Assembly (NCBI GenBank): GCA_002431395.1
Contig: DJEU01000044.1
Coordinates: 1 to 51,245 of the forward strand
Reading direction: 5' to 3'
Length of the DNA: 51,245 bases
From: Lachnoclostridium sp. UBA5890
Lineage (GTDB): Bacteria > Bacillota > Clostridia > Lachnospirales > Lachnospiraceae
Part shown: piece by piece, positions 35,316-43,305 of the stretch
How the letters are laid out: the number at the start of each line of letters is the position of its first letter
Numbering within the stretch: the first letter of the stretch is position 1
Notes under the pieces: generated by a model
What the model saw: only the letters and a program-made list of their open reading frames with translations
The model's database searches: none
What the model was told of the DNA's origin: nothing
Position numbers and translations under genes: made by a program

Positions 35316-35524
35316 CTTCGCAGTAAACTGCTCTCGCAATTCTACAAACATTCGGATGAGGAGGTGCCCCCTCGGCTGTGCCTCGGCGGTAAGTCGTCGG
35401 CGCTATGATAGACAAGAACTATGTTCTTGTGAGCGCCTCCTCATCCTCATGTTTGGCGGGTTTCAAGGTCATCCCCCTTTTCGTGCAAGCACGATCGGGG
35501 TCAGACTTTGAAACCCTGATGTCT
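35300..35524 (-). repeat. Structured intergenic element, copy 2 (candidate leader RNA)
   Basis: The 225-bp copy has closing arms AGACATCA (35300-35307) and TGATGTCT (35517-35524). Inside are GAATTGC/GCAATTC with inner GCAGT/ACTGC, CAAACAT/ATGTTTG extended by a 14-bp stem of GGATGAGGAGGTGC against GCGCCTCCTCATCC, and GGGTTTCAA/TTGAAACCC around a hairpin with CCCC/GGGG and CGTGC-AA-GCACG. On the minus strand the ATGTTTG stem has opposed GA dinucleotides that could form sheared G.A pairs, which favours the minus strand as the RNA. It fills the vanY leader. Confidence 0.85.
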
Positions 35525-35528
35525 TTTC

Positions 35529-35557
35529 ATTATACCCTTTGCTAAAAGAAAAATCAA
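35529..35557 (-). promoter_or_regulatory. Promoter of vanY, reading into structured element copy 2
   Basis: On the minus strand TTGATT (35552-35557) is followed by 17 bp and a perfect TATAAT (35529-35534). The -35 overlaps the end of queT. The predicted start, near 35522, falls at the edge of the structured element. Confidence 0.75.
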
Positions 35558-36051
35558 TGCGCTTTAAAGATATTTTTGTCGAATTTTCTGAGTGCAAATA
35601 ATAAAAGCATACCCAATATGCCGCAGGAAAGAACTTCGCCGATTCCTACTGTGAGCATCAAATAAGGGATTGCGCTGTCAATACCGTAGGCGAAGCGGAG
35701 TACCCATGGTACAATGATCGCATTGGAAATAATTGGGGGTAATGGAGCGAGCCATTTGTACTTGCGCAGGGCGTAGGTTCCCAATGCACCGAGAAGGGTC
35801 GCCAAAGTACCAAAGATCACGTCCAAAATGACCGCGCCAGTAGATAGATTGGCGATAAAACATCCAATCGCAAGTCCGGGGATTGCTGCCGGTGTGAAAA
35901 ATGGTAAAATGGTAAGTGCCTCGGAAACACGGACCTGAATCGCTCCGCTGGCGAGGTTAAAAGCGTTGATGGCATACGTCAACACTACGTAGAGGGCTGC
36001 GATCATCGCTGCCTGACAGATAAAAATGAGTTTGTTTGTGTTTTTTTGCAT
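35554..36051 (-). CDS. queT: QueT-family ECF transporter substrate-binding subunit
   Basis: This is a membrane S-component of 165 residues with about five or six helices, used with the shared ECF energising module to import a queuosine precursor. Family features are the AAMIAALYVVLTY opening, the GAIQVRVSEALTILPFF segment and the PIISNAIIVPWVL stretch. The ECF ATPases are not in the window, as expected for group II ECF systems. A preQ1-I riboswitch directly precedes it, which confirms the substrate class. Confidence 0.93.
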   Translation of the reverse strand: MQKNTNKLIFICQAAMIAALYVVLTYAINAFNLASGAIQVRVSEALTILPFFTPAAIPGLAIGCFIANLSTGAVILDVIFGTLATLLGALGTYALRKYKWLAPLPPIISNAIIVPWVLRFAYGIDSAIPYLMLTVGIGEVLSCGILGMLLLFALRKFDKNIFKAH

Positions 36052-36062
36052 AATAAAAAAGT

Positions 36063-36106
36063 CTCCTTAGTTTTGTTTTACGTGTGGATGGTTTCGAACA
36101 CACGGG
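36063..36106 (-). promoter_or_regulatory. PreQ1-I riboswitch controlling queT
   Basis: Read on the minus strand, P1 is CCGTGTG with CACACG, enclosing the loop TTCGAAACCATC. An A-rich tail, TAAAACAAAACTAAGGAG, follows and is typical of preQ1-I, closely like the Thermoanaerobacter class. The tail contains the queT ribosome site AAGGAG (36063-36068), so preQ1 binding should hide it and block translation. It lies in the 68-bp gap between the TSCPD gene and queT. Confidence 0.85.
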
Positions 36107-36119
36107 GTGCATAATTAAA

Positions 36120-36386
36120 TTATGCCTTTTCAGCCTGCTCGGCTTCTTTTGCCGCCAAAACGGCATGTGCTAACTGGTCAGCGCAGGATGTGTTTTTAAA
36201 ACCACACAGAACGCCGCTGCACTTTTCGGCGATCTGATCGGCAGTCCAGCCATCGACCAGACGTGGAATGGCTTTCAGGTTTCCGTCACATCCGCCGTAA
36301 AATACGACATTTGTTACAATGTTGTCGTTAATCTCAAGATCGATCTGTCTGGAACAGGTGCCTTTTGTTTTGTAAGAAAAATTCAT
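36120..36386 (-). CDS. TSCPD domain-containing protein
   Basis: This is a stand-alone small protein of 88 residues with the Cys pattern of the TSCPD family: GTCSR, GGCDGN, CSGVLCG and TSCAD. The domain also occurs at the C-terminus of some class II ribonucleotide reductases, but the function of the solo form is unknown. AAAGGATGAG precedes the start. It is read from its own promoter and probably shares an mRNA with queT. Confidence 0.88.
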   Translation of the reverse strand: MNFSYKTKGTCSRQIDLEINDNIVTNVVFYGGCDGNLKAIPRLVDGWTADQIAEKCSGVLCGFKNTSCADQLAHAVLAAKEAEQAEKA

Positions 36387-36423
36387 AGTATATCACTCAT
36401 CCTTTCTTTGACCTTGATAACAT

Positions 36424-36452
36424 ATTGTAGTAAAAATGATACAAAATGTCAA
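36424..36452 (-). promoter_or_regulatory. Promoter of the TSCPD-queT pair
   Basis: On the minus strand a perfect TTGACA (36447-36452), 17 bp and TACAAT (36424-36429). Confidence 0.75.
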
Positions 36453-36457
36453 GTAAC

Positions 36458-37771
36458 CTACGATAAAATTTTTATAATCAGTTTTATCGTAAAGGTGTCC
36501 GCGGTGTGTGAAAAATAAGCCATTCCACCGTGTTTTTCAGCAATCGCTTGGATTGAACGCAGACCGATGCCGGAACCGCCATTGCGGGTGGAAAGATAAT
36601 GGCCGTTTTTGATATCGACTTTGCCGTCAAATCGGTTTTCTGATCTGACAGCCAGAAACGAGCCGTTTTTCACACAGATATTGAGGGTATGAAGCCGCTT
36701 TTCCGGCGCGGAAAGTGTCAGACAGCCGGCAGAGACATTTTCCAAAATATTGCCAATCAGACTGCAGAGTTCCGTGTCATTGACGAGACATTCTGCAGGG
36801 ATCTGGATATCCCATTTTTTGGTAATCCCCTGTGATTCAAATAAATGGTCATAATAGTTTAACAGCGCATTGACGGGAATATTATGGCAGTAACAAGTCG
36901 GAGATTCCGGAATCGCTGCGACGCAGTCGGCAAGGTGGCTGGTCAGCGCGTCGTATTCTTTATTTTGCGCCATTTGAGCCAGACTGTGGAGCTGCTGGCG
37001 GAAATCGTGGCGCTGCTTGGCAGATTCGTTGATGTATCGCTGCTGGGCGAGATACTGGCTCTCCTGCATTTCGAAAAGCCTTACCCGTTCTTCCGTTTTC
37101 GCATTTCGGAGCAAAATGACAGCCACCAGATAGAAAATCAGGTAGATGACATTAAATAGGAAAAAAGCCAGAAACAGATAAGCGATGTACATGCCATACA
37201 CCCGGTTTACGTGCATTGTTTCGTACTTTTGCGGCTGCATCAGAATGTTTAACAGGATGAAAATAAGAGGCACCGGCAATGTCGCACCCCATACATAAGC
37301 GGAATTCAGAGAATTGATCAATTCGCTGAAATAATTTTTGAAGACCAGAAAATAAAACAGGACAAATAAAACGCTGACGGCAAACTGTACTGAAGTTGAC
37401 ACAAGACAGACGGAGAGAAGCGTCTCCTGCGGGTGGAGCTGGCAGTCGACGCAGAGCGCGATGTTTGGTGGAAATGACATCAGCGCTGTCACCATTAAAA
37501 ATACCGAGGCGCTGGTGGCCCAGTGCGTATTGAGTGAGCGGTGGTAAAACAGGTAAAGTATCGCGATGTCCGGAAGCATGACATAATTGGCGGGAAAACT
37601 GCCCGCCGTGAGAATCAATGCACTCACCGGAATCATGATGGCAAGCACCAGTCCGATGCATGCTATGATTTTTTTGGGTGGCGCAGCCAATTGGTTCTTC
37701 ATAGGAAGGAAGCAGAGAGTTGCCGCCGGGATCAGAACCATAAACTGCATTAATTGTGCTGCAAATTTCAT
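36458..37771 (-). CDS. Orphan GHKL-type sensor histidine kinase
   Basis: This is a 437-residue membrane kinase of the AgrC-like class. About six or seven hydrophobic segments fill residues 1-225. A coiled coil then leads to the phosphoacceptor segment KQRHDFRQQLHSL (~255). The GHKL ATPase has the N-box IGNILENV and the G-box GGSGIGLRSI. No response regulator gene and no autoinducer peptide gene is adjacent: the flanking genes are the TSCPD gene and a DUF1292 gene. The partner must be elsewhere. AAAGGA precedes the ATG. Confidence 0.88.
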   Translation of the reverse strand: MKFAAQLMQFMVLIPAATLCFLPMKNQLAAPPKKIIACIGLVLAIMIPVSALILTAGSFPANYVMLPDIAILYLFYHRSLNTHWATSASVFLMVTALMSFPPNIALCVDCQLHPQETLLSVCLVSTSVQFAVSVLFVLFYFLVFKNYFSELINSLNSAYVWGATLPVPLIFILLNILMQPQKYETMHVNRVYGMYIAYLFLAFFLFNVIYLIFYLVAVILLRNAKTEERVRLFEMQESQYLAQQRYINESAKQRHDFRQQLHSLAQMAQNKEYDALTSHLADCVAAIPESPTCYCHNIPVNALLNYYDHLFESQGITKKWDIQIPAECLVNDTELCSLIGNILENVSAGCLTLSAPEKRLHTLNICVKNGSFLAVRSENRFDGKVDIKNGHYLSTRNGGSGIGLRSIQAIAEKHGGMAYFSHTADTFTIKLIIKILS

Positions 37772-37862
37772 ATCCTAAAGTGTCCTTTCCAATGTTAAAG
37801 TCTGGTATTGAATTAAGTGTATCACGTTTTCTGTGTTTCAACAACCAAAAAATATTCCGTGT

Positions 37863-37891
37863 TTGACAGTGCCGCTAAAGTATGTTATCAT
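37863..37891 (+). promoter_or_regulatory. Promoter of the DUF1292 gene
   Basis: A perfect TTGACA (37863-37868), 17 bp and TATCAT (37886-37891) preceded by TGT. Confidence 0.75.
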
Positions 37892-37924
37892 CTCTATATT
37901 ATAATATTTTCAGGAGGTACAGAA

Positions 37925-38278
37925 ATGTCTGATTTTGATTTGAGCGACATCGAGGAAATGCAGGTTTCCCTTGAATTGGAAGATGGATCTACATTGGAAT
38001 GTGAAGTAATATATATATTTGAGTGGAATGGCGACGACTATGCGGCCCTGACACCGGTTGACGAAAGTATCGAAGAAATTTATTTCTTTGGAATTCAGAT
38101 CGACACAGAAGGCGACCAGCCGGAGATCACACTTCTTCAGATTGAGGACGACGAGATGTTAGATGCCATCTCCGATGCCTTTGATGAAATGCTCGACGAA
38201 GAGGAATTTGGCGAGGATGAAGAAGAGGATGACGACGACGGACGCTGGGATGAGTTTATTGACAAAAAGTTGGATTAG
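37925..38278 (+). CDS. DUF1292 (YrzB-like) acidic protein
   Basis: This is a 117-residue cytosolic protein with the DUF1292 core: EDGSTLECEVIYIFEWNGDDYAAL and a following IYFFGIQ. Unlike the usual ~90-residue members it has a long Asp/Glu-rich tail (~85-110). In many Firmicutes the family lies near ruvX; here it is alone. TCAGGAGG precedes the ATG. The molecular role is unknown. Confidence 0.88.
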   Translation: MSDFDLSDIEEMQVSLELEDGSTLECEVIYIFEWNGDDYAALTPVDESIEEIYFFGIQIDTEGDQPEITLLQIEDDEMLDAISDAFDEMLDEEEFGEDEEEDDDDGRWDEFIDKKLD

Positions 38279-38304
38279 ATAATTAGATACACTCTTTTTT
38301 TGCG

Positions 38305-38337
38305 GAAAAGGCCCCCATTATTTGGGAGCCTTTTTTG
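38305..38337. terminator. Bidirectional terminator between DUF1292 gene and sugar-phosphate transferase gene
   Basis: AAAAGGC and GCCTTTT arms with inner CCC/GGG and an ATTATTT loop, T6 on the right and an A-rich left side with TTTTTTTG beyond. Confidence 0.85.
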
Positions 38338-39768
38338 TTAATATGCATTTTTATTGATAAATCCGGTTACTACTGTAAGCAGAAGAATTTTGATATCCAG
38401 CATCAATGTCCAGTTTTCGATATAATACAGATCGCAGTCGATGCGCATGCGGATCGAAGTGTCACCGCGGTAACCATTGACCTGCGCCCAGCCCGTGATA
38501 CCCGGGCGGACCTGATGCTTGATCATATAGCGTGGGATCTCTTCTTTAAACTTCTCTACGAAAAATGGCCGTTCCGGTCGTGGACCGACAAGACTCATAT
38601 CTCCTTTTAATACATTGAAAAACTGTGGAAGCTCGTCTAAACTGGTTTTTCGGATAAATTTACCAACCGGTGTAACACGCGGATCATTTGGCGTCGTCCA
38701 GGCTTTTTGTTCTTCCGAAGCTTTCTGCACCGCCATCGAACGGAATTTGTACATTAAAAATGGTTTTCCACCAAGTCCGATTCGTTCCTGCTTAAAGATC
38801 AAAGGACCTTCGGAAGTTGCCTTTACCAAAATGGCGACAACAAGCATCGGAATCGAGAAAAGGATGATCAAACAGATCGATCCGATGATGTCTACCGTAC
38901 GTTTAATAAATTTATTAAAGGAATTGGTGAGTGGCACATTTCTTACGTGAATTACCGGCAGACCGTCGAGATCTTCCGTGTAAGGGCGTGTCGGAATGAT
39001 ATTATTGTAATCCGGGATAAATTTTGTATGAACACCGGATTTTTCTGTAATTGCCACGATTCCTTCGAGTCGTTTGTATTGATCGATGCCAAGAGTGATC
39101 GCAATCTCATCAAAAGAATTTGAGGCAAGCACCTCCTCGAGATCGTCGATATCACCGATGACGTGCACATCGCGGTAAGATTTTCCGTTTTTCTTCTGGT
39201 CATCCAAAATGCCGTGTACGACATAACCCCATTCAGGGTGTGCAAAAATTCGGTCGATATAGCCTTCTGCCGAACGGCCGTAACCGACGAGAAGGACATG
39301 CTTTAAATTGTGCCCGCGCTTGCGGAAACGACGTAAGATTGTTGTGATCAGCAGGCGGAAGATCAATTCCAATATAAAATTCGTAATTACAAAAATTACA
39401 ATAAACAGACGAGCGTAGTTTCCACTTTTAATAAAGTAGAGACCGGCGGTACAATACAAAATGCCGACGACATTTGCTTTAAAAATATTGTAAGCCTGTG
39501 ACTTGCGGCTCGTAACTCGTTTTGGGTCATACAGATGAAAGGCATAGTACGACACAAGGTAACATGGAATCAGCAGGAAAAGCATCTGCATATATTCTTC
39601 CAGTGTTCCGTAAAGTCCGATCGGTTCCTCGATGATCTGCCATTGGATCAGAATACTCTGCTCTTCGTCAAAACGTAATTTATAAGCAAGTATAAATGAA
39701 AATACTAAAATCAGCACATCTATAATAAATCGTATGATATTCAGTAATTTTTGGTTTCCTTTGATCAA
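38338..39768 (-). CDS. Polyprenyl glycosylphosphotransferase (WcaJ-like)
   Basis: This is an initiating sugar-1-phosphate transferase of exopolysaccharide synthesis that loads a hexose-1-phosphate onto undecaprenyl phosphate, 476 residues. Four N-terminal membrane segments are followed by a Rossmann-like domain (LLVGYGRSAEGYIDRI), a further membrane segment and the bacterial sugar transferase domain. The motifs KQERIGLGGKPFLMYKFRSM, SLDELPQFFNVLKGDMSLVG-PRPE and ITGWAQVNGYRGDT are intact. The start appears to be TTG (39766-39768), with AAGGA about 11 bp upstream. No glycosyltransferase cluster is adjacent. Its 5' region holds copy 3 of the structured element. Confidence 0.9.
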   Translation of the reverse strand: MIKGNQKLLNIIRFIIDVLILVFSFILAYKLRFDEEQSILIQWQIIEEPIGLYGTLEEYMQMLFLLIPCYLVSYYAFHLYDPKRVTSRKSQAYNIFKANVVGILYCTAGLYFIKSGNYARLFIVIFVITNFILELIFRLLITTILRRFRKRGHNLKHVLLVGYGRSAEGYIDRIFAHPEWGYVVHGILDDQKKNGKSYRDVHVIGDIDDLEEVLASNSFDEIAITLGIDQYKRLEGIVAITEKSGVHTKFIPDYNNIIPTRPYTEDLDGLPVIHVRNVPLTNSFNKFIKRTVDIIGSICLIILFSIPMLVVAILVKATSEGPLIFKQERIGLGGKPFLMYKFRSMAVQKASEEQKAWTTPNDPRVTPVGKFIRKTSLDELPQFFNVLKGDMSLVGPRPERPFFVEKFKEEIPRYMIKHQVRPGITGWAQVNGYRGDTSIRMRIDCDLYYIENWTLMLDIKILLLTVVTGFINKNAY

Positions 39769-39818
39769 AATAAGTTCATCCTTTCAAATTAGGGATTGGT
39801 ATCGTCATTGATTGTGCA

Positions 39819-40042
39819 ATGATATCTACGAATTGCTTCGCAGTAAACTGCTCCCGCAATTCTACAAACATTCGAATAATGAAATGCCCCCTCGGTTGCG
39901 CCTCGGCGGCAAGTCGTCGGTGCTATGCTAGACAAGAACTTCGTTCTTGTGAGCACCTCCTACTCATGTTTGACGGGTCTCAAGGTCAGCCGCCTCCTTG
40001 TGCAAGCACAATCGGCGTCTGACTTTTCGACCCTGATATCAT
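39819..40042 (-). repeat. Structured intergenic element, copy 3 (candidate leader RNA)
   Basis: The 224-bp copy has closing arms ATGATATC (39819-39826) and GATATCAT (40035-40042), differing from copy 2 but still complementary. GAATTGC/GCAATTC with inner GCAGT/ACTGC, CAAACAT/ATGTTTG, GGGTC/GACCC and the hairpin GTCAG/CTGAC, CGCC/GGCG, TTGTGC/GCACAA are retained. The long middle stem is partly decayed. It fills most of the 407-bp gap between the sugar transferase gene (minus) and htrA (plus). Confidence 0.85.
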
Positions 40043-40069
40043 TATAAAGTATTTTTTCCATTTTCACAA
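40041..40069 (-). promoter_or_regulatory. Promoter of the sugar-phosphate transferase gene, reading into copy 3
   Basis: On the minus strand TTGTGA (40064-40069), 17 bp and a perfect TATAAT (40041-40046). The -10 overlaps the outer arm of the element, as it nearly does in copy 2. Confidence 0.65.
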
Positions 40070-40102
40070 TATAAAAATAAGATATTCACAAACTAAACAC
40101 AT

Positions 40103-40130
40103 TTGATGGGTATAATGCAACATATACAAT
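40103..40130 (+). promoter_or_regulatory. Possible htrA promoter
   Basis: TTGATG (40103-40108), 16 bp and TACAAT (40125-40130). An alternative -10, TATAAT at 40111-40116, has no good -35. Confidence 0.4.
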
Positions 40131-40175
40131 GAAAAGTAGTATAGAAGATGAATAAACGGGAAAGGAAGATTCGAT

Positions 40176-41735
40176 ATGAATGAAGAAAACAACAATCCTT
40201 GGGAAAATACGAACAATAATGGCATGACGGACAATACGATCTATGTACAGCCATCACAGACAGATGATGCGGCAGGCACACAGAATACTGTCGGAACAGA
40301 TGCAGGACCGCAGCCAATGCCAAGTTCTGACAATATGTATCGTTTTCAAAATACGAACCCGGGCGGCGGGCAGGAGCCACCGAAACCACCAAAACAGAAA
40401 AAAAATGGTGGTATGAAGAAAACGTTACTATCCGCAGTGGTATTTGGTGTCGTTGCAGCATTTTGTTTCTTTGCCATCGTAAAGATCTGTGGATTGCAGG
40501 TTGGAACACAGAAATCAAATTCCGGTGAGATCGGAACGGTGAATACAGATTCCGGAAATACCGAATTGACAGCCGTGTCCGGTGGAGCGATTGCCGGTGT
40601 GTCCGACGTGTCAGGCATTGTGGAAAATGTAATGCCATCCATCGTATCCATTACCGAGACGAGTATGCAGAAATCCATTTTTGGCGAATACCCATCCGAA
40701 GGTGCAGGCTCCGGATTTATCGTGAAACAGGATGACAAAGAACTGCTGATCGTCACAAACAACCACGTTGTTTCCGGTGCAGAGAGCATTACCGTGAAGT
40801 TTATTGATGACACGACGGCCAAAGCAACGGTCAAAGGAACGGATTCTACTGCAGATTTGGCAGTAATTACCGTGAAACTCAGCGACTTAAAAGAAGAAAC
40901 AAAGGGCAAAATAAAGATTGCAACACTGGGACATTCTGACGACGTAAAAGTCGGACAGATGGCGATCGCAATCGGAAATGCTCTTGGATATGGCCAGTCC
41001 GTAACGGTTGGTTATATCAGTGCGAAGGATAGAGAAGTCGAGGTCGGCGATGAAAATGGAAGCGGATCCAATAAAATGGTACTTCTTCAGACCGATGCCG
41101 CAATCAACCCTGGTAACAGTGGTGGAGCATTGCTCGATGTAAATGGTAACGTTATTGGTATTAACTCAGTAAAATATGCAGATACCAAAGTGGAAGGAAT
41201 TGGATATGCGATTCCGATGAGTGACGCAATTCCGATTATCAATGAATTGATGAAACGTGAAGTGCTCAGTGACAGCGAGAAAGGTTACCTTGGAATTACC
41301 GGTAAGACAATCAGTGATTCTGTCAGCGAAGCTTACGGCATCCCGGTTGGTGTGTATGTTTCCGAAGTATCCGACAGCGGTGCAGCAAAAGCAGCCGGCA
41401 TTAAGAAAGGCGATGTCATCACAAAGATCAACGACGCTAAAGTATCTACGATCGAGCAGGTACAGAATAAGGTAAACAATACAAAAGCAGGTACCGAGAT
41501 TACGGTAACAATATCCAGAAGCCAGGATGGCGAGTACAAAGAGCAGAATCTCAAAGTTACTTTGAAAGGCTCGGAAACACTTAACGAACTGGACAATGGA
41601 TCACAGGATTCGGGAAATTCAAGTGGATCCAATGGAAGTTCTGACGGAAGCTCCGATGGAAACAGCAGTAATCCATACGGATATGGAAATGACTCTTACG
41701 ATGATTCCTATGGAAGTCAGATCATGCCTTGGTAA
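40176..41735 (+). CDS. HtrA/DegP-like S1C serine protease
   Basis: This is a membrane-anchored envelope quality-control protease of 519 residues. An Asn/Pro-rich cytoplasmic N-terminus (~1-80) precedes one membrane segment (~83-103), a linker, the trypsin-like domain and a PDZ domain (~355-450). The catalytic triad is His197 (TNNHVV), Asp228 (STADLAVI) and Ser315 (NPGNSGGALL). A C-terminal Ser/Gly/Asn/Tyr-rich tail of ~60 residues is unusual for the family. The start follows AAAGGAAG. It is monocistronic, ending at the hairpin at 41773. Confidence 0.92.
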   Translation: MNEENNNPWENTNNNGMTDNTIYVQPSQTDDAAGTQNTVGTDAGPQPMPSSDNMYRFQNTNPGGGQEPPKPPKQKKNGGMKKTLLSAVVFGVVAAFCFFAIVKICGLQVGTQKSNSGEIGTVNTDSGNTELTAVSGGAIAGVSDVSGIVENVMPSIVSITETSMQKSIFGEYPSEGAGSGFIVKQDDKELLIVTNNHVVSGAESITVKFIDDTTAKATVKGTDSTADLAVITVKLSDLKEETKGKIKIATLGHSDDVKVGQMAIAIGNALGYGQSVTVGYISAKDREVEVGDENGSGSNKMVLLQTDAAINPGNSGGALLDVNGNVIGINSVKYADTKVEGIGYAIPMSDAIPIINELMKREVLSDSEKGYLGITGKTISDSVSEAYGIPVGVYVSEVSDSGAAKAAGIKKGDVITKINDAKVSTIEQVQNKVNNTKAGTEITVTISRSQDGEYKEQNLKVTLKGSETLNELDNGSQDSGNSSGSNGSSDGSSDGNSSNPYGYGNDSYDDSYGSQIMPW

Positions 41736-41772
41736 AACTTCTTTACTAATCAGAAAAAATAAGTTATAATTT

Positions 41773-41822
41773 AAGGAACTGTTATTCTTGGCAGAGATGT
41801 CATAGAATAATGGTTCCTTTTG
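41773..41822 (+). terminator. htrA terminator
   Basis: AAGGAAC and GTTCCTT with inner TTATTCT/AGAATAA form a long stem closed by a loop of about 15 nt and followed by T-rich sequence. Confidence 0.75.
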
Positions 41823-41862
41823 GACATATTATAATGAAACTAGTATAGAAATGGAGAAAATA

Positions 41863-43305
41863 GTGAGCGAAGAAATCAAAAATCAAAATGAAGATACCAT
41901 TGAAAATAACAGAAATGACGAAAACAAAGGGGAAACATTCTGCTATTTGTGCCACCGGCCGTCGAGCCTGGTGAACAATATGATTCATCTTCCGAACAAT
42001 ATATCAATCTGTTCCGATTGCTTGCAAAAATCGTTTGATATGTTTAACAATGGATCGATGGGGGCAGGATCAATTCCTCCGATGAATGGAATGCCGGGAA
42101 TTGAGTTTATCAATCTGACCAATCCGTTTGGCGGCATGCCGGAAGAAATGCAGGAACGCCATCGGGTAAAGACAAAAAAGAAAACCCATGAGGAAGTACC
42201 GGCACTTGACATCCAAAAATTACCAGCCCCTCATATTATAAAAGGAAGACTGGATGAGTATGTGATGGGACAGGACCAGGCGAAAAAGGTCATCTCTGTA
42301 GGGGTATACAACCACTATAAGAGGATCGCAGCGATGGAAGAGCAGGAAAAAGCCAAGGAAACCGGCGATACCAATCAGATGGACTGGGATGTTGAGATTG
42401 AAAAGTCCAATATGCTGATGTTAGGACCGACAGGAAGCGGTAAAACATTTTTGGTACAGACCCTTGCACGTGTTTTGCAGGTACCTCTTGCAATCACCGA
42501 TGCGACAGCACTGACCGAAGCCGGTTATATCGGCGATGATGTGGAAAGTGTCATTTCCAAATTGCTTGCAAATGCAGACAACGATGTAGAACGCGCCGAA
42601 CGTGGTATTGTTTACATCGATGAAATCGATAAACTTGCGAAAAAGGAAAATGCCAATCAGCGTGATGTCAGCGGAGAATCGGTACAGCAGGCTCTTTTGA
42701 AACTTCTCGAGGGTGCGGATATCGAAGTTCCGGTAGGAGCTACCAGCAAAAATGCGATGGTTCCGATGACGACCGTCAATACCCGCCATATTTTGTTTAT
42801 TTGCGGCGGAGCATTCCCGGGATTGGAAAATGTGATCAAGCGCCGTTTGACAAAACATGGTCATATCGGATTTGAGTCACAGTTAAAAGATGATCTTGAC
42901 AAAGATGAAAATATTCTTTCCAAGGTTGAGACGGAAGATATCCGCGGATATGGATTGATTCCGGAATTTATCGGACGTCTGCCGATTGTATTTGCTTTGC
43001 AGCAGATGGATGAAAAACTTTTGGTTAAAGTTCTGACAGAACCAAAGAATGCAATCATCAAACAGTACAAAAAATTATTTGCTATGGACGGAGTAAAACT
43101 GGATTTTGATGAAGATGCGATTCTTGAGATCGCCCACCGCGCCGTGGAGAAAAAGACGGGGGCGCGAGCACTGCGTTCAATATTGGAAGAGACGATGTTA
43201 GACATCATGTACCAGATTCCGAAGGATGACATGATCGGACACGTCACCATTACCAAAGATTATGTGAAAGGCATCGGCGGACCACGTATCGAAGTCCGCG
43301 ATTAA
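41863..43305 (+). CDS. clpX: ClpX-like AAA+ unfoldase with altered pore loops
   Basis: This is a ClpX-type hexameric unfoldase of 480 residues if it starts at GTG 41863, which has GGAG upstream; ATG 41851 has none. The zinc-binding domain has Cys27, Cys30, Cys50 and Cys53. Walker A is GPTGSGKT (~188-195) and Walker B VYIDEID. The ClpP-docking IGF tripeptide is present (335-337). The first pore loop is GYIG in place of GYVG, and the RKH loop is replaced by SKN at the aligned position (~295-297) with no length change. No clpP or tig gene is adjacent, so this may be a second, specialised ClpX. It overlaps the convergent downstream gene by 4 bp. Confidence 0.85.
   Translation: MSEEIKNQNEDTIENNRNDENKGETFCYLCHRPSSLVNNMIHLPNNISICSDCLQKSFDMFNNGSMGAGSIPPMNGMPGIEFINLTNPFGGMPEEMQERHRVKTKKKTHEEVPALDIQKLPAPHIIKGRLDEYVMGQDQAKKVISVGVYNHYKRIAAMEEQEKAKETGDTNQMDWDVEIEKSNMLMLGPTGSGKTFLVQTLARVLQVPLAITDATALTEAGYIGDDVESVISKLLANADNDVERAERGIVYIDEIDKLAKKENANQRDVSGESVQQALLKLLEGADIEVPVGATSKNAMVPMTTVNTRHILFICGGAFPGLENVIKRRLTKHGHIGFESQLKDDLDKDENILSKVETEDIRGYGLIPEFIGRLPIVFALQQMDEKLLVKVLTEPKNAIIKQYKKLFAMDGVKLDFDEDAILEIAHRAVEKKTGARALRSILEETMLDIMYQIPKDDMIGHVTITKDYVKGIGGPRIEVRD

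Noticed and set aside
35300..35524. Structured element considered as a T-box or tRNA-like gene
   Set aside because: No T-box sequence, no specifier pattern, no acceptor CCA or TPsiC motif; stem lengths do not fit tRNA.
39766..39785. Mini-ORF MNLF upstream of the sugar transferase, ending on its TTG start
   Set aside because: Its ATG directly abuts the AGG of the ribosome site with no spacer, so initiation is unlikely; probably chance.
29566..40042. Structured elements considered as insertion sequences with a transposase
   Set aside because: No copy contains or neighbours a transposase frame. The longest is 225 bp and non-coding.
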